From: Caprimulgus europaeus
Taxonomy: Eukaryota > Chordata > Aves > Caprimulgiformes > Caprimulgidae
Direction: 5' to 3'
Length of the DNA: 64,000 bases
Assembly (NCBI GenBank): GCA_907165065.1
Contig: OU015527.1
Location: 19,481,686-19,545,685, forward strand
The position numbers and the translations under genes are program-made. The notes beneath the pieces were generated by a model. That model was not told where the DNA came from, did no database searches, and saw nothing but the letters and a program-made list of their open reading frames with translations. This document shows positions 48,351 to 62,200 of the stretch, piece by piece; the stretch's first letter is position 1, and each line of letters begins with the position of its first letter.

Positions 48351-51300
48351 CCTGAATGTTCTCGATAGATTATATGTTCTCCTCCAGTAAAAGGTTTTTT
48401 TAAGAGGGAAAAAAGAGACACATACAGTACTATCATTTAAGGAAGCTGGTGGGTTTCCCTGTTCTCTTCCAAACATGCACAATCCCCTGCTCTCTTCCCT
48501 CAAAAAGGAAGAACCATAAGGTACTGAATAAATCTGGGTATTTGAAATAATTAAGGACATACAAGCCAAAGCTTGATCTAAGAGTGAGAGAGTGACATGA
48601 TCCTACTATGCAACAGGAGGGATTAATGAAACACAAGAGATAACACAGCTGCAGATAACTAGGATGAATTATAGACAAGTATCTTTTCCAGATAACATTA
48701 TTTGGGCATTTTCCACATAAAGAAAAAATAAACTGTCCTCATAAAGAAAAAATAAACATTGTCAAGAGATAAAACAATGGCAGGACACTTAGATTTAGCT
48801 GATGTGTCCAGAAGCCCCTCCCAGTAACCATCCTTAAGCACATCCACCTCAGAGACAGATGTCTGTCAGGATAAAAAGAGGAACATGTTTGGCTGTACAC
48901 TTCAGATGTTAAAACTGAAGAATCAAATATATTTGCATGTAATGAAAAATTACCAACTGATACTCTACTTTTGTTCAGACATTATGAGATACAAGTAGCT
49001 CAACATGAAGAAGTTACATGCTATTTCAGTTCATCTGCAATACCAGCACATTTAAAAAAACCCATCTTATTACATAAATACTCAAAAAAATACCATTCAG
49101 ATGCAAGAACACTACTTATAGTACATTTGCTTTATTTATTGTAATGTTCACTCATGTAAATTAAGTCACATCTTAAGGGAATATAATTATTCTGGGTTAA
49201 CACAGAAGTGAACATATGCTTGTATTTTTCATACACTTTTGATTGGCTGTCTTCAGAATGAGTGACTTCCTAGCACAAAACATACTAATTTTCTTGCCTT
49301 TTTTTCTTTTTCTTTAATGAAAATGATGGATGGAAAGAATAAAATAGGGAAAGAAGTGTTTTACTTAAAAATCAATCAAGTTGTTAAATACTGAATACGA
49401 AAATTTAAGATGTACATACTTCTGAACGTGCTGTTTTCTGAAGGTATTTGCTAATTTATTTAAATCCCTACGCACTTCCCTTTCAGGTTTCGAATTTTTC
49501 ATGGCTCTCAAGGAAGACTTTAATTACAAAAATGGTCCTCAGAACAAGTGAACACTGGCAATTTCAATACAAGGCACTGTGCTCATTGCACTCAGACAGC
49601 TCCTACTAAATAAGAGGAAATATTTAAAAATAAAGTGTCCTGGCTGAATAAAGACAAATTAGTCCAATTTGAGACCCTTTAACTCTGCATAGTATACGCT
49701 TTACCTGAAATTTGAACAGACTTCAGACAACAACAGTCCAGAGATTATTTTATGCAATGTTGTCCTCTACTCCCAGGCAATGCAAACACAACCTTCTAGC
49801 ACTGAAAACTCCCATCTCTGCAGCTATATCATAATTAGGCAAACCCACCCCAGCACATTAATCTTAAAGCATCAGCTGTTTCTTTTGAAACAATATAAAA
49901 TTACTTTTTCTTCTTCCATAAAGAACTAAAACAATACCTGCAAGTACTTTAACAATCACTGCTTTTATGAGGGTAGGCAAAAGCAGTATGCCAGTTCCCC
50001 TGAGGATTCTATTCCAAGAAACAATCAACTGGCACTACTCCCTTAGTAATAACAGTATTTTTGATGGAGTTCATGCATGTAAAGCAGTAAGGAAGAGGTC
50101 TTAAAAATTTTAGCTTTATTTGAAACAAATTTCATAGCTCAACAGTTGAAATGAGGAAAAAAAAAAACAACTTAGAAATAATGAAAGGCAATATTGTACT
50201 AGGGATGATTTTAAAAAGAAAACACAGGAAGGTAAAGTTATCATATACAAAATAACTTTTTTGAATGTTCCCCCTTTATGATTATGTATTTCCTATATCT
50301 AAAAATATACACTGAAATACACTATGTATAGCCCTGAGTCAGTAACTTGGGATATTAATTTACATGCAAAAGCTACGCACATCAAGCTCCGGAAGTGTTA
50401 CTGAAAATACATTCTTGCACCTATATTGCATAAGATATTTGTGGAAATCCATGTGTTTCCAATTTAACCAATAGTAACTACAAACTGGAAACGGTTTCAG
50501 CTGTGCAAGGGAAGCTGACAAGTCAGAAGCATTTTCTGTCATCTCAAACTTATGAACCACACTGGATTTAACATCACACCTGGCACACTGGAACTTACAG
50601 AACAGTTTTAGAGAAGAGTAAAATTTTATCATAACTCTTCCTGTGTTAGATTTCGTGACAGAAAGGATGTCAGTGCTCCAACTGCCTATTTCCCAATGCA
50701 TCTAAATGAAAAAGTCAAAGTAGCAAAGCTGAGTAGTAATGATGAGGTGCCTGGGGAAGAACAAGGGAGCACCCACCCCAGTTTACTCCACTGTATTTTT
50801 TAATTGTCGACATTTTTAAATGCTGGGGGTCTACAGGTTGACATTACAAGGACTAAGGAACAATTTACACAGATCATAAGGTGGTCTGGGATCATGTGGT
50901 GAGACTTTTGAAACACTACTAGAAAACATTGGTTTTGTAAAATTTGATGAAACACAAATTGATGACATGAAGAGATATCAAATACATATAATTTTCTCTC
51001 CCAGGTGTCTTGCTCTTTATTTGAAAAGGCAATAATTTTCCAGATTTCACCTTACAGCTGTTGAGTTTCAAGCTACTCTTTCCCCAGAATAGCAGTTCTA
51101 TAAACACAATTTCTGTACTTCTTCCACTTCCCCCTTATGCAGCAGAGGGGCAGAGGGGAAGAAAAGTGTTCCTCCTGAAACTTTGTCTATGTACCTTTGG
51201 CAAGAGGGAAAAAAGAAAAATAGTTATCTCGACTGCTGTTTCCTTTTACCATGGATTCATGTCTGCTAAGCCTAAACAATCTTTTCACAATTGCATATTA

Positions 51301-53119
51301 TGCCTTTCCTTGCTTAACTTCTTCTGAATTAGTAAACACTTTGCAAACTAGCCTTTAAGATAGAAATTATTCATATCCATTTAAAATGCCACAATTGAGT
51401 AATACTGTCTTCTGAGAAACTTCTGCATGAAAGGAAGAACAGGGTGCCTTGGCACAAATGTGCAAGACTTATCCCTAAAGATGATTCAGAGGCCATCAAA
51501 TAAAAAACATTCAGATTTTAACTAGGAAGTCCCTCTCATATGGACAAAAAAATGTTAAAATATTGCATTTTTATTATGTTTCTTTAACATCTGCTTTCCT
51601 TCACATTTGGAAAACACACAATGAGTATCACTGGTACCCAAAATATGCCTCAAAGCAAATACCACAGCATCTTGATAAAAGAAACACAGCATTTAATACT
51701 CTTGGAGTGTGATATTTCGACCATTGTGATCTGTAGTAGGAAAAATGTTCAATACTATGAAGAGTACTGAAGTATTCAAAAACAGAACAGATAAAGTCAA
51801 ACAGTGCAATCTTTGCTTAGATGGACTTACTGAACTTATGAGCATCTTACTCTTTATTCAAATCATGTTGTTTCTAACATAACAAATGGGATGTCTGCAT
51901 GCCTGAAACCTCCCAAGAAAGAGCTGGCCTTTCCCTGTTGTACTAGTTTGCCTGAAGTATTGCTTTCCTTACATCACTGTGGAAAAAGGTAAGATTATTT
52001 AAAAAAAAAACTTAAAAAAATAATGTTTCCAAAATAACATTGATTGAAAAGTAGGCTAAAGAGCCTCTCAGGAGTTCAGCCTCTTCTCAGAAGCTGGCTG
52101 TGCATTCAGAAATATGGATATCCACATAAAGGACTATCACAAACTAAACAGGAGTGCAAAAATGGATAGCCGGAATTTTGTGCATATTAAACACTATAAC
52201 TGAACTACAAAAGCCACGAATTCTTAGCTTACATTAGAATCAACAACCTTTATATGCCATTGTAAAATTACCAAATTAATTTCTCATGCATGGAAATAAA
52301 ATGCCTCATGAATCTTTTTATTGAAAAGGCATTTCCAATTTAAAAATTTCTAGTGATGTTAGTGAGCACAGATATTTATAAATGGGAGCTGATAGCAATT
52401 ATCATCCTTGATATGATTTATTATTTGGCATTATGTATTATTTGACCTCTACAGAGAGGTCAGCTATTCCAGTTGCTGGAATTAAAGGCATGAACTTTTC
52501 ATCAACTAACATTAAGAACTTTAATTTCTCCTCATAGCTGCAAGCTACCCTAACAAATGGATTTAGAAGAGTAGAACCTAATTTCAGCCAGATGCCACAG
52601 GAACACAGGCTGTAATATAAATTCAGATTATTAACTATTTGCTGATGTTTAATCTTGCATGAATGAGGAAGCTTATTTTCAAGCCATAGGAGATCTCCCC
52701 TCAACTCAGAGCCATGGGGCTTCTGTATTGTAGTGTAGTGACATTTCCTCTCACCCAACAACCTATTACCCTACTGAGAAAGGAGTCTTCAATAAGCTCC
52801 TTGGCCTGCATAGTAGCAAACAGAACTTCTAGTTGCACAGAAAATTAATAAAATTTATCAGCTTTTTGAAAAATCTGTAAAATTTCAGTTGAACACGGAA
52901 AATCAAGAACTAAAGCACCTAATCAAGTTCACAGACTGACAAATGGAGAAAGCTCCAAAATCTCAAAGAAGTCAAATTTTGCAAAGAAATGTTCACAAGT
53001 ATTGCCCATGATAAGACACAAAGTTAAACATGCAGTCAAAAAGAAAGTGTAAGAGGATGGGAGAACACTTGAAATTTCAGGTGCAGGGTCTTAAACACAT
53101 CCTTCATTTTTCTTCAAAT
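48351..53119. other. Intronic AT-rich DNA, no gene recognised
   Basis: No gene recognised. A 24-bp-period tandem duplication of CATAAAGAAAAAATAAAC occurs at 48716-48733 and 48740-48757. A minus-strand open frame of 113 codons (50360-50701) has no recognised motif. Confidence 0.5.
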
Positions 53120-53609
53120 TAGTATGAAATATGAGTATCAGTCACAGCCTCCTAGGAAGCAAAGACAACAGGGAAGTTTTATCTTCAGAGTGCCTGCAGA
53201 AAGTGTGCACTTGTGGACCATCTGGGCCACAGAGAAAGTCAGCAGACTGGACAACATCAGAGATTACAAGAAACAGATGGAACATATCTCCACCATGCCC
53301 TCATGGTTCTGCAGGCTTCAATCTCCAGAGATACCAAAAGAGGAGCAGGCAAAATCCAACATCCAGGTGCAATGTTACACAAGGAAAGGGGATGGAAGCT
53401 CATGACTTCTGGTGCCAGGTTGCTAAAGGGCCAGAAACTATCTCTGCAGAAAAGGACTTAAGGGTTTTGGCGGACACCAAGCTGACCATGACCAAGACCA
53501 AGCTAGATGCCCTTAAAGCAAAGAAAGCCAGCAGCCTCCTGGGAGGTGATCCTTCCCCTCTGCTCAGCACTAATGAGATACATCTGCAGTTTAGGGCTCA
53601 GTACTAGAC
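53120..53609 (+). mobile_element. CR1 LINE, degraded reverse-transcriptase fragment
   Basis: The right part reads ISAEKDLRVLADTKL followed by a KAKKASSLLG block (about 53440-53540). Then comes GTGATCCTTCCCCTCTGCTC, the nucleotide sequence of the CR1 VILPLCSAL region, up to about 53606. There is no CR1 3' UTR or tail, so the 3' end has been lost. The left part (53120-53440) keeps open frames in two phases but only loosely resembles CR1; it may be part of the same element. Confidence 0.65.
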
Positions 53610-55904
53610 AGCGGGTCTTGCTGTGGGTTTTTGTTTTGTTTTGCTTAATTGTTATTGCAAAGGATTCACATCAACAAGGCAAGAGACGCTGCTCCATTGA
53701 ACAGTAACTTGGCAAATGATGAAATTCTAAGTGTTTCAGCTGTAAGAATGAAAGACTGTTAAAAAATAATTCTGTTAAATGCTTTATTCTTCTAAATCAT
53801 TTTAATATTATTTTTAACAGTAATTGTTCGAGAAGAAATGCTGCTAAATGTAAGGGTTCCCATATAAGTTTCGATTGATGGTACCATCCTGCTTACTGCT
53901 AGAAGGAACATCTCCCATGGCATTGTATGTACATCCTTCCTTTACATACATAGCAGTAGGGTGAAAGTGACATAGATCCAGTGTGCCACTTCACACATGA
54001 TCCTAACCAGCTCTGATACTCACAAGAGGAGAGCTTAGTAAAGATAGCAGGGGACAAGCCTAGGTTCCATTTATACTATAGTGAGAACAGACGGAGTTAC
54101 CAGCAGAAAGGCTGGCGAGGTTAAGGCATGGCTGGCTGAGTCTTGCTACAGAAACAAATCAGGAAATATGATATTATGGCAGTGGCTTCCTCTCTGAACA
54201 ACTGAGAGGAAAACACTGACAGCATCTTGTACAAATAGACAATACCTGGAAGATCTTTAATCCCATAACAAAAATGGATGAATCTCACCTAATTTTATTC
54301 AAATGTCACTTTTCTAGACATTCACTGTTGGCTGGCATTGGAGGCAGGTTCTTGAGGTGCATATATTCTTGCCCAGCACAGCTGTTATAAATCAATTTAG
54401 AAGGCATTAAATTAGGATAAAATTTGGGTTAGAATTCTGAATAAAAATGTACTCTTTGCCAGATCACCATAACAAGAACCCTCCTCCTTCCACACATAGC
54501 ACATTCTCTAGATTCAAAAAGTGCTTCAAGTTAATCTGAAAGGCAACTTTGGAGTGCTGAAGTATTCAGCATCTGAAGGCAATCATAACGCAATCATTCT
54601 TTAACCAAACAAAACTGAGAAAACTCATTCTGATGGACTAGAAACAGGGGGGTTTTTTGTTTTGGTTTTGGAGGTTTTTGCAGATTTACATTACCTAGAA
54701 AATTTTTGATACTAAACTATACATTTCTTGGATGTAACCTAATTTCTGACTTTGTTTCTTTATTTTTTAAATGATTGCTAGATTCTTCTTCATTACAAAA
54801 AACCTCTAATTTCATTTAAGACCATTATCCAAGAAATAATCAAGTGGGGTCTAGAAATGCCAGAAATTATCTAAATTCTGTCCATGGACACACATCTGAC
54901 TCTAACATTTCTTTCCATATGATGAACAAGGTAAACAACAACCTCCCCTACCTCCCCCCAAATCACAATTTTTCTCTAACATCAATACTATTCTATTTAG
55001 GTTAATGACTGTGCACACCAACTGGAGACAAGACTTCATGTCTCTTTTTTTAATTTTACTTGTTTGCCTTCTGTGGTCTGGCACAGAAACATAATGTAGC
55101 CTCTAAGTATAACTAAGCATTAATACAAAAGCCATTAATTAGCTCTCAGCCCTGTGGATTGGTTGTCCATGTATGTGTGGGCATTAAAGAGAAAAAAATC
55201 TCTGGGAGTAGACTCACATTTTAAGATGATTAACACACCTTCTTCTACTGTGTGCTTGTACTGCTAGTCCTCAAAATTATCATATTCTCTTGATATTGAA
55301 ATTTAATTCTTTACCATTTTATTTCAACAATACAGGAACTCTCACATGCCTAGAATATATCCGCAAGTTTTTAATACATGACCAAAACCCTTGTTAGCAG
55401 ATAATATAAAAACATACGATATACTCTCTCCCTTTCAGTATCATCTAATTTTGTCCTTATCAGAAAGCATTCAACCACAGTACAGTTTTTTTGAAAGAGT
55501 ATTTTAATAGCCCTAACTGAATAGCAACAGACATACAAAAAAAATCTATTTTGTTTCAGAGTTACTTTTTTTTTTTTTTTTTCCAGAGAAAAGAGAAGGA
55601 ACATGGATTCTACAGGGCCTCCCAAGGCTACTTCCTCTTGAAAAAATGAAAAGAGCCTATCAATCACAGAACCTATAAGCAATTTTAGTCCCTCAGTATA
55701 CTACTACAGGTACTGCAAAATTTTATTAGAAGTTGCTTAACTATCTTTTTTAAAGAACTTCTCTAAGGATCAATTAAAAGTAAATTCTAAGTAAACTCAA
55801 TTTTAATTTAATTTACTATTTGTTTGAGATTAATTACAACACTCCTTTGACATTTTTTATTCTCATAAATGAGTTTTTAAAAATCTGTAAGTATCCCCTG
55901 CCTC
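53610..55904. other. Intronic AT-rich DNA, no gene recognised
   Basis: No gene or repeat family recognised. A pure T run lies at 55566-55583. Confidence 0.5.
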
Positions 55905-56252
55905 CTCGGCACCTGCACCAGTGTCTCACCATCTTTGTCGTAAAGTTTCTTTTCCTAACTCTTGATCAGAATTTTTCTTTTTGCAATTTGCCTGGTGTGC
56001 CTGATCCTTCTGTTGTGCATGTCTGAGAAATGCCTTGTACCACTTTCTTCAAAACCTCCCATTAGGTAGTGGAAGACACTCACTGGGCATACCCTGCCCA
56101 CCCTTGGCCTTCACCACAGGACAGAGAAGCATGGTGTCTCCAGTAAGCCTTCTCGTGTCTGTCCAGCTTTTTGATGTCTTTGTCACATTGGGGCACCCAA
56201 AACCAGACACAGGAAGCCCAGATGTGCTCTGACGTACACTGCAGCACAACTA
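55905..56252 (-). mobile_element. CR1 LINE fragment (minus)
   Basis: Plus-strand blocks matching antisense CR1 3' regions: CCAGTGTCTCACCATCTTTG near 55918, CCCATTAGGTAGTGGAAGAC near 56059, CCAGCTTTTTGATGTCTTTG near 56163, TTGGGGCACCCAAAACCAG near 56189, and CCAGATGTGCTCTGAC near 56218. The element is diverged and lacks an intact frame and the 3' tail. Confidence 0.65.
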
Positions 56253-59200
56253 ATGACTTCTAGCTTCATAAGTACTGTCTGGTACTGTTGAAAAATCAGC
56301 TTCCCTTCAGATAGCTGGCTGTGATTGGAACCTAGCATTAAGTTTAAAAAAAACAATTGATGTATACTACCAGAAGTAATTCGATAGAGTGAGAGAGGAG
56401 ACTGGGAATGACGCCAGCAGTTGATTTTGAGGAAAATAAATCATGTATATAAAGGAGTGATAAATACAAAGAGTCTTCCTCAAGCACGCCTGCCAAGCTG
56501 AATTTATCAAAGTAGTACTTGTCAAGGAATAAAAAGGACAACAATAGTAAACACCAAGTACAGGAGAACCAATGCGATTTAGAGAGGCAGTCAGCTTTAG
56601 CCTCCCTCAGGTAAAAGAGATGTGATTACGAGAGCAGAATTCCTACAGCTTCAAATTGCTTTCAGGAGCAGAGACCTCAGGGAGTGCTGCTGACCGAACA
56701 GAAGACCTTTAGACATATTATAAAGTCAAAAAGCATTTAAAATGCTCAGCAGCTTTCATGGTTTTACTAGCTATTGTTTGTAACATGTTTTGCCAGCATT
56801 GGGATATATAATTGGGACATATAGATTCACCTACATAACAAATAATCTCAAGAGTAAAGAATGAACTTTCTCAGCATAGATACAACAACCCAAAGCAGTA
56901 ATCTAAGGACAAGAAAGCCACAGAAGGGTATCACAAAGATAAATTCCTGGATAGCAGTGACACATCAGTACACTGGTACTCTGCTCATGATTTTTTAGTA
57001 AAATTATTTTATTATGTTTCATTTTGCAGAAATTGTTTCTTGTTTTTTGTTTGTTTGTTTTTACAATAGCATGATCTTACCAGTTCAGTACATTTTGGAG
57101 ATTTTCAGAAACTAAACTACTAACAATTCACATCAATAATGTATTGATGTTTTAAAAATATCTTGCTGATACACTGGTTCATGTTTCGTAATTTACAGTA
57201 AAATTAATATGTCTGAGAAGGTGATATTTATTATTGGAATTTCAAAGTACAGTTTTGTACTGTCATAGACAAAGTACTTCTAACAGCATGACAATACCCA
57301 TCTGTTCTTTTTTCACTTAAAAATTATTGAGGACAGAAATACATTTTTTATTTTGAGAAACCAAAGCTTGCTAGATGCAGAAAGTGTTGAAAATTTTTAA
57401 ACACTTAGTGTTGATCAGTCACAATCTTAAACAATTAGTACTGCTGACATAAAAAAAAATAGTAAGTGGTAAAGTATTTTCCTTACATTTCAACTATAAT
57501 GACATGCAGGTCACTGACAGCTCCTCCATTTGTGAGTTTTCCAAACAAATAAAAGGGATACTCCTGCTTCTGACTGCACTGCCTATATGTCTTTCACTTT
57601 AATCCATTTAATATTTAAGGATTAAAAAAAAAAAAGTATTAGTATTCATGGTTCAAATAATACATACTTTTGAACAGATCAGCTTCAATATGAGAGTCAG
57701 TCTGAATTTCTTTTTTTCTGATTGTGAGATACATTTCATAAGGTCTCTAGCCATTTCTATTCCCAGAAAAAAAAAGATAGTTTGAAACATACCATATGGT
57801 CTTCAGATTCCATTAATACAGCTTCACCGGATGCTGCTAAGCAGCACAAAATTGTGTAATTTCAGTAAGAAGAAGAATGTAGCAGGTCAGCAACAAAAAT
57901 TCCCATGTTCAAAACAAGATTTTTTTCCTATAGAACTCAAGCAAATACTACAATATAAAAAGACTTTGAATGGGACAGGATACAAAATTCTGAGTTTTCA
58001 GCTGAGATATACTACTTCTCTTATGCTTTCCACTAGAAATATGCTCTATCCTTCCTTTCTTTAGTCAGAGCCCCCCATAAAAGATCAGGTTCTTCCATTA
58101 CAATGTGATTCTCTGATTCAATATCTTCTGTCCTGAAAAGCATATGCTTTATTTTCAGCTGACAGAAGCCAAAAAGTGAAACACAGATTTTACAAGGTAA
58201 ATCGCCTTCCAAAACTCTTTGCTTTTTCATGGAAACTACAGTATTATCTCATTTCAGCCTCTGAGAGCCTCCCTTGGTAGATGCTGATTTTGGTGCAGAA
58301 AGTTTATGACTGCCTTGGCATCTTTGTGTTTTGGCATCTCTGATTTATCATTTCCTATCATTCACAATTTATTGATATTGAGACACTCAAGAAGAAGACT
58401 TAGGTCATGAACATATAAAACTTTCAAGATAGTATCTTAAAGTTTATTTCAGTGATATTGAGAAATCTAGTATTTCTACTGAATTCTCTTAAACCTCTAA
58501 CCCAGCAATCCCTAATTTGGAGGACTCTCACAGTTAACCCTAACTCTCAGAACAGCCTGTACACAATGGTACTTAAGTTTATATTACATTTAAAGATCTT
58601 TAAGAAAACTGTTACACATATTCTCAGATCTCACAGCATTTAAATAGCCAATTTTTATTTAATATCTAGTTTCCAAAGTTTTATAACCAAGTTCTGTCAC
58701 ATTTATCTTAAACTTTGGATAATTAACAGCAGTAAAATGATAAGAGAATACACAAGAATTTCTAAGGAAAGCTAAGAGCTACCAGTCTTTAACTTCAGAG
58801 GCAGTATTTGGTCTTATAGCAAGACCAGCGAGGTTTTTTATTAGTTGAACTTAGACAAGGAACTGTTAAATGCTATTACTGTCTGCTTTCCTTGAAAGAA
58901 ATTGCATATTTTTAGCCAGCATCTCAGAAACCTAAAAATTAATTATCTAATCATGCATAAAATGTTAGCTTCAGTATTCTTGTGGGGTTTTTTAAACAGT
59001 CTCCAACATTGTCCCCATATAATATTTTAAGAATGTTTTTATAAATCAAATAAACACTTTTAAGATTAATATGTTGTGTCCTGATTCTGTTTCCTGTTTT
59101 TAGTGAAGAAAACCATGAGTCAAAACAGCAAAAGCCTTAACACTGGTGTCCCAAAAGCACTGAGAAGCAAGAAAGGATGATGAATCACCTGCAAGACTTC

Positions 59201-62200
59201 CACTATTATTCCTATTGGTACAGGAAGGAGTCAAGAAACTTTAGGCTTCCCCCCCCCAGCAGAACACCTATGGAGAACAACATTACTGCATTTAACTAAT
59301 GTAATTTGTTTTCTGTATTAGATTCTTCAAATCCATACTCAAGCTCCTCTGTCCTCAAAGAAGAATCCATATATTTGGACAAAAGAAGATAATTTCATAA
59401 TTGTCTTGTTCTATAATTGTCTAACTAGTTTGGGGAGAAAAACTAAGAGTCAATTCACAGGACACCAGCTAACATAAAGAATACAGGCACATGAAAACTC
59501 AGGGTTCTGGGTTAGACTTTTTCACATATGAGGTGTGAGTTTTATTTTTAAGTGGTATCAACTGTCTTGTATACGTACATCTGCCCCATTTACACTTGAG
59601 CTAAAACGTGATGTAGGTAAAAAAGAAACCTATGGCTTGCTCTGCCTTCATCCCCTAGTCCATGGTGATAAGCTCTTTCCCATACTATGTTAGGTGATCC
59701 GCTGTAACACTGTAAAGAGAGGCTTACTGTACTATTGAATGCAAAGCTGTCCTACAATAACAGAACTCCTCCCAATCCAGACATGACGTATTTTACTGAA
59801 AGCATGGTTTCACTGGAAGGCTTTCACAGAATGATAATTCTGACAATATGTCTTATGTGCTCTTGAACATTATCTCTAAATGGCTGTATTCATTTGAAGC
59901 TCTGGTCTACCATTATCTACTCTGAACTTTACGGATCCTTACAAAAAGGTGTTTTTGCTATTTTATACTAAATTAACTTAGCATAAGAAGCATAGAAGAT
60001 TTTCCAGCTACTCAACAGAAATCTCCTGCTCATTCCTATGCCAAATCTAATCTCTCCTTCCCAAGGCCTCAGGTTCTCCATCCCCACAGAGTCATAATAG
60101 CATCTAACAGTACCTAAAGATAAATTAAGCCTACAGTTACACAAGATACACTCAAGATTACTTCCACTAGAGACCTAGTAATTTAATTTTGGTTTAACAC
60201 ACTTGCGAAGAGACTGTAGCTGAAAATAAGTTACAGAAAAGCCATAAGGAAGATTAAGATGCTGAAAGTCACCATGAATGGAGACATATACATAAACCCA
60301 TCATCAATACTTTTAATCCCTCTAGTGTAATAAAAAGATAGGGCTACTTAGGATTAGAAAACGTAGAGATGAGTATGACACTTAAGGGTTTCCTTACAGC
60401 TGCAAGGCTTTCTCTGTGCCATCTGCACACAGTACAAAAGACTCTTATTGCAGGACACAATTTTTCTCAAAATCCTAGAAACACTGATCACATAATAAAC
60501 TTTCCAACCTGGCAGGAAAAATTTCTGCTCTGGATCCATTTTCTCTAAAGAGCGCCCATAATGATCCCATTTGGACTCACTTGCAGTTTGAGACAAACTA
60601 AAGATGAAAATCAAAGAAATTCTGCAAAGGTCTATGGTTAAGCTTCAATTATAAGAATGGAAACAGTGTAACAAAATAATATGTAAATACAATCTTCACT
60701 TATGTTTTTGTAGCATTAAGACTCCTAACTTTCTGGTATCTGAATTTTTCTGAAACTTATCCTATAGTCAGGTTGAAAGCTAGTGATCTACTCCCCAAGC
60801 TCTGCTGTCCTGCCTTCACGCATTTCTAGTCTCTCTGTGTTCAGTCTTCTATTATTCTGCTTTTGTCTTGGTGTCCTGCTTTTGAGATAATATTAATAAG
60901 GTTTTTTAGATCTACTTCTTCTTATATCAGATGAGGGGAGGTTTGCTTTCTGTTTAATAAAAACACAACTTTGATGATGCGTATCTCCTCCATTGCCTTT
61001 GAAGTTGGGTTGCAAGTTGGAAAATGGTAGAGACATTTTTTTGAGCCCTTATTACCCTACCTCCATCATGTTTTTCAATTGCTTCACCGTTGGCTTTCAT
61101 ACTAATTTAAAAGATATTCTGACTGCTAAGAATTCTTTGAGACTGTTATACAACAAATGACTCATCATATGAAATATGCATTGCATATCCTTTGTATTGC
61201 TCTGTAGCCTTGTGACTAAAGTGTCACCATTGCTAGTAATAGATTTCATACTGACTCTAAAAGGCCTCAGGACTTGTCAGGCTTTGTAGGTAAGTCTTGG
61301 CTTGCATAGAGATTTTTTTCTATCTGGATTAGCTGTAAAAGCCTGGATGCCTACTGCCTATTTTGTTTTAATTTTAATTATTGTTGCATAATCATGTGGT
61401 ATAACCATGTAGTAACAAACAGTTAGACTGCACAGAATTAAATACTTATGACTATGACCCTGCCATAATGAAGTCATGTGCAAAAAAAAAAAAAAGAATG
61501 TGACATGCAGCAGCTTCAAAAGCAGCGACCCAGGATGAAGATGAAGTAACAAGGAATATGGGCACTATATGATCATAGGAAGTAGAGGATTATAATGGAG
61601 ATCCTATGGCTATAAGCAACTCCCTAGCCATCAGTTAAAGGCATTGAAAACCTGGGAACTGGGAAAAGCAATTTTCTTAGGGACAGCAAAAGGACAAAGA
61701 ACAACTAATCCACATACAGAAAAGCCACTACATAATCAAATGCCAATGTAAAGTGAAGTTGCAAAACAATGAAAAAGGAGGCTGGTGTAAAGTGTGCTGG
61801 AAGCCTCCGTCAAACTCCAGAGGGAGGAATAAAATACTAACAACATCATTCTTCCCTTGGCAAAGAGGAGGAAGAAATCTGCACTATCAACACCATACCC
61901 CTCCTGGCACATGATGAGCACGCTGACAGCTTGCTTACACCACCACCACCCACACAAAACTGAAGCCAGCCACTTTAGGGGCCAGCCACCCTGTGGTGCC
62001 AGAAGTTGAGCATAACACCAGGGAAAGAGACAGACAGGAGCAAGGTTGTCCATAAGAATTTTAACAGTATTGATAAGAAGAATATATGTCAATTGTGCTG
62101 ACCTGCTACAGACCTCAAAGTTTATTTCTCCTACTGCAATGCAGACTTAATTTTGTTGATTTTGAATTGGCTAACTGCAAAGACAACTGTTTTTGATGAG

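Noticed and set aside
50360-50701. 113-codon minus open frame
   Set aside because: No motif, no exon-like composition, and not recognised; a chance frame is most likely.
61736-62092. 118-codon minus open frame
   Set aside because: Hydrophobic and motif-free with no supporting context.
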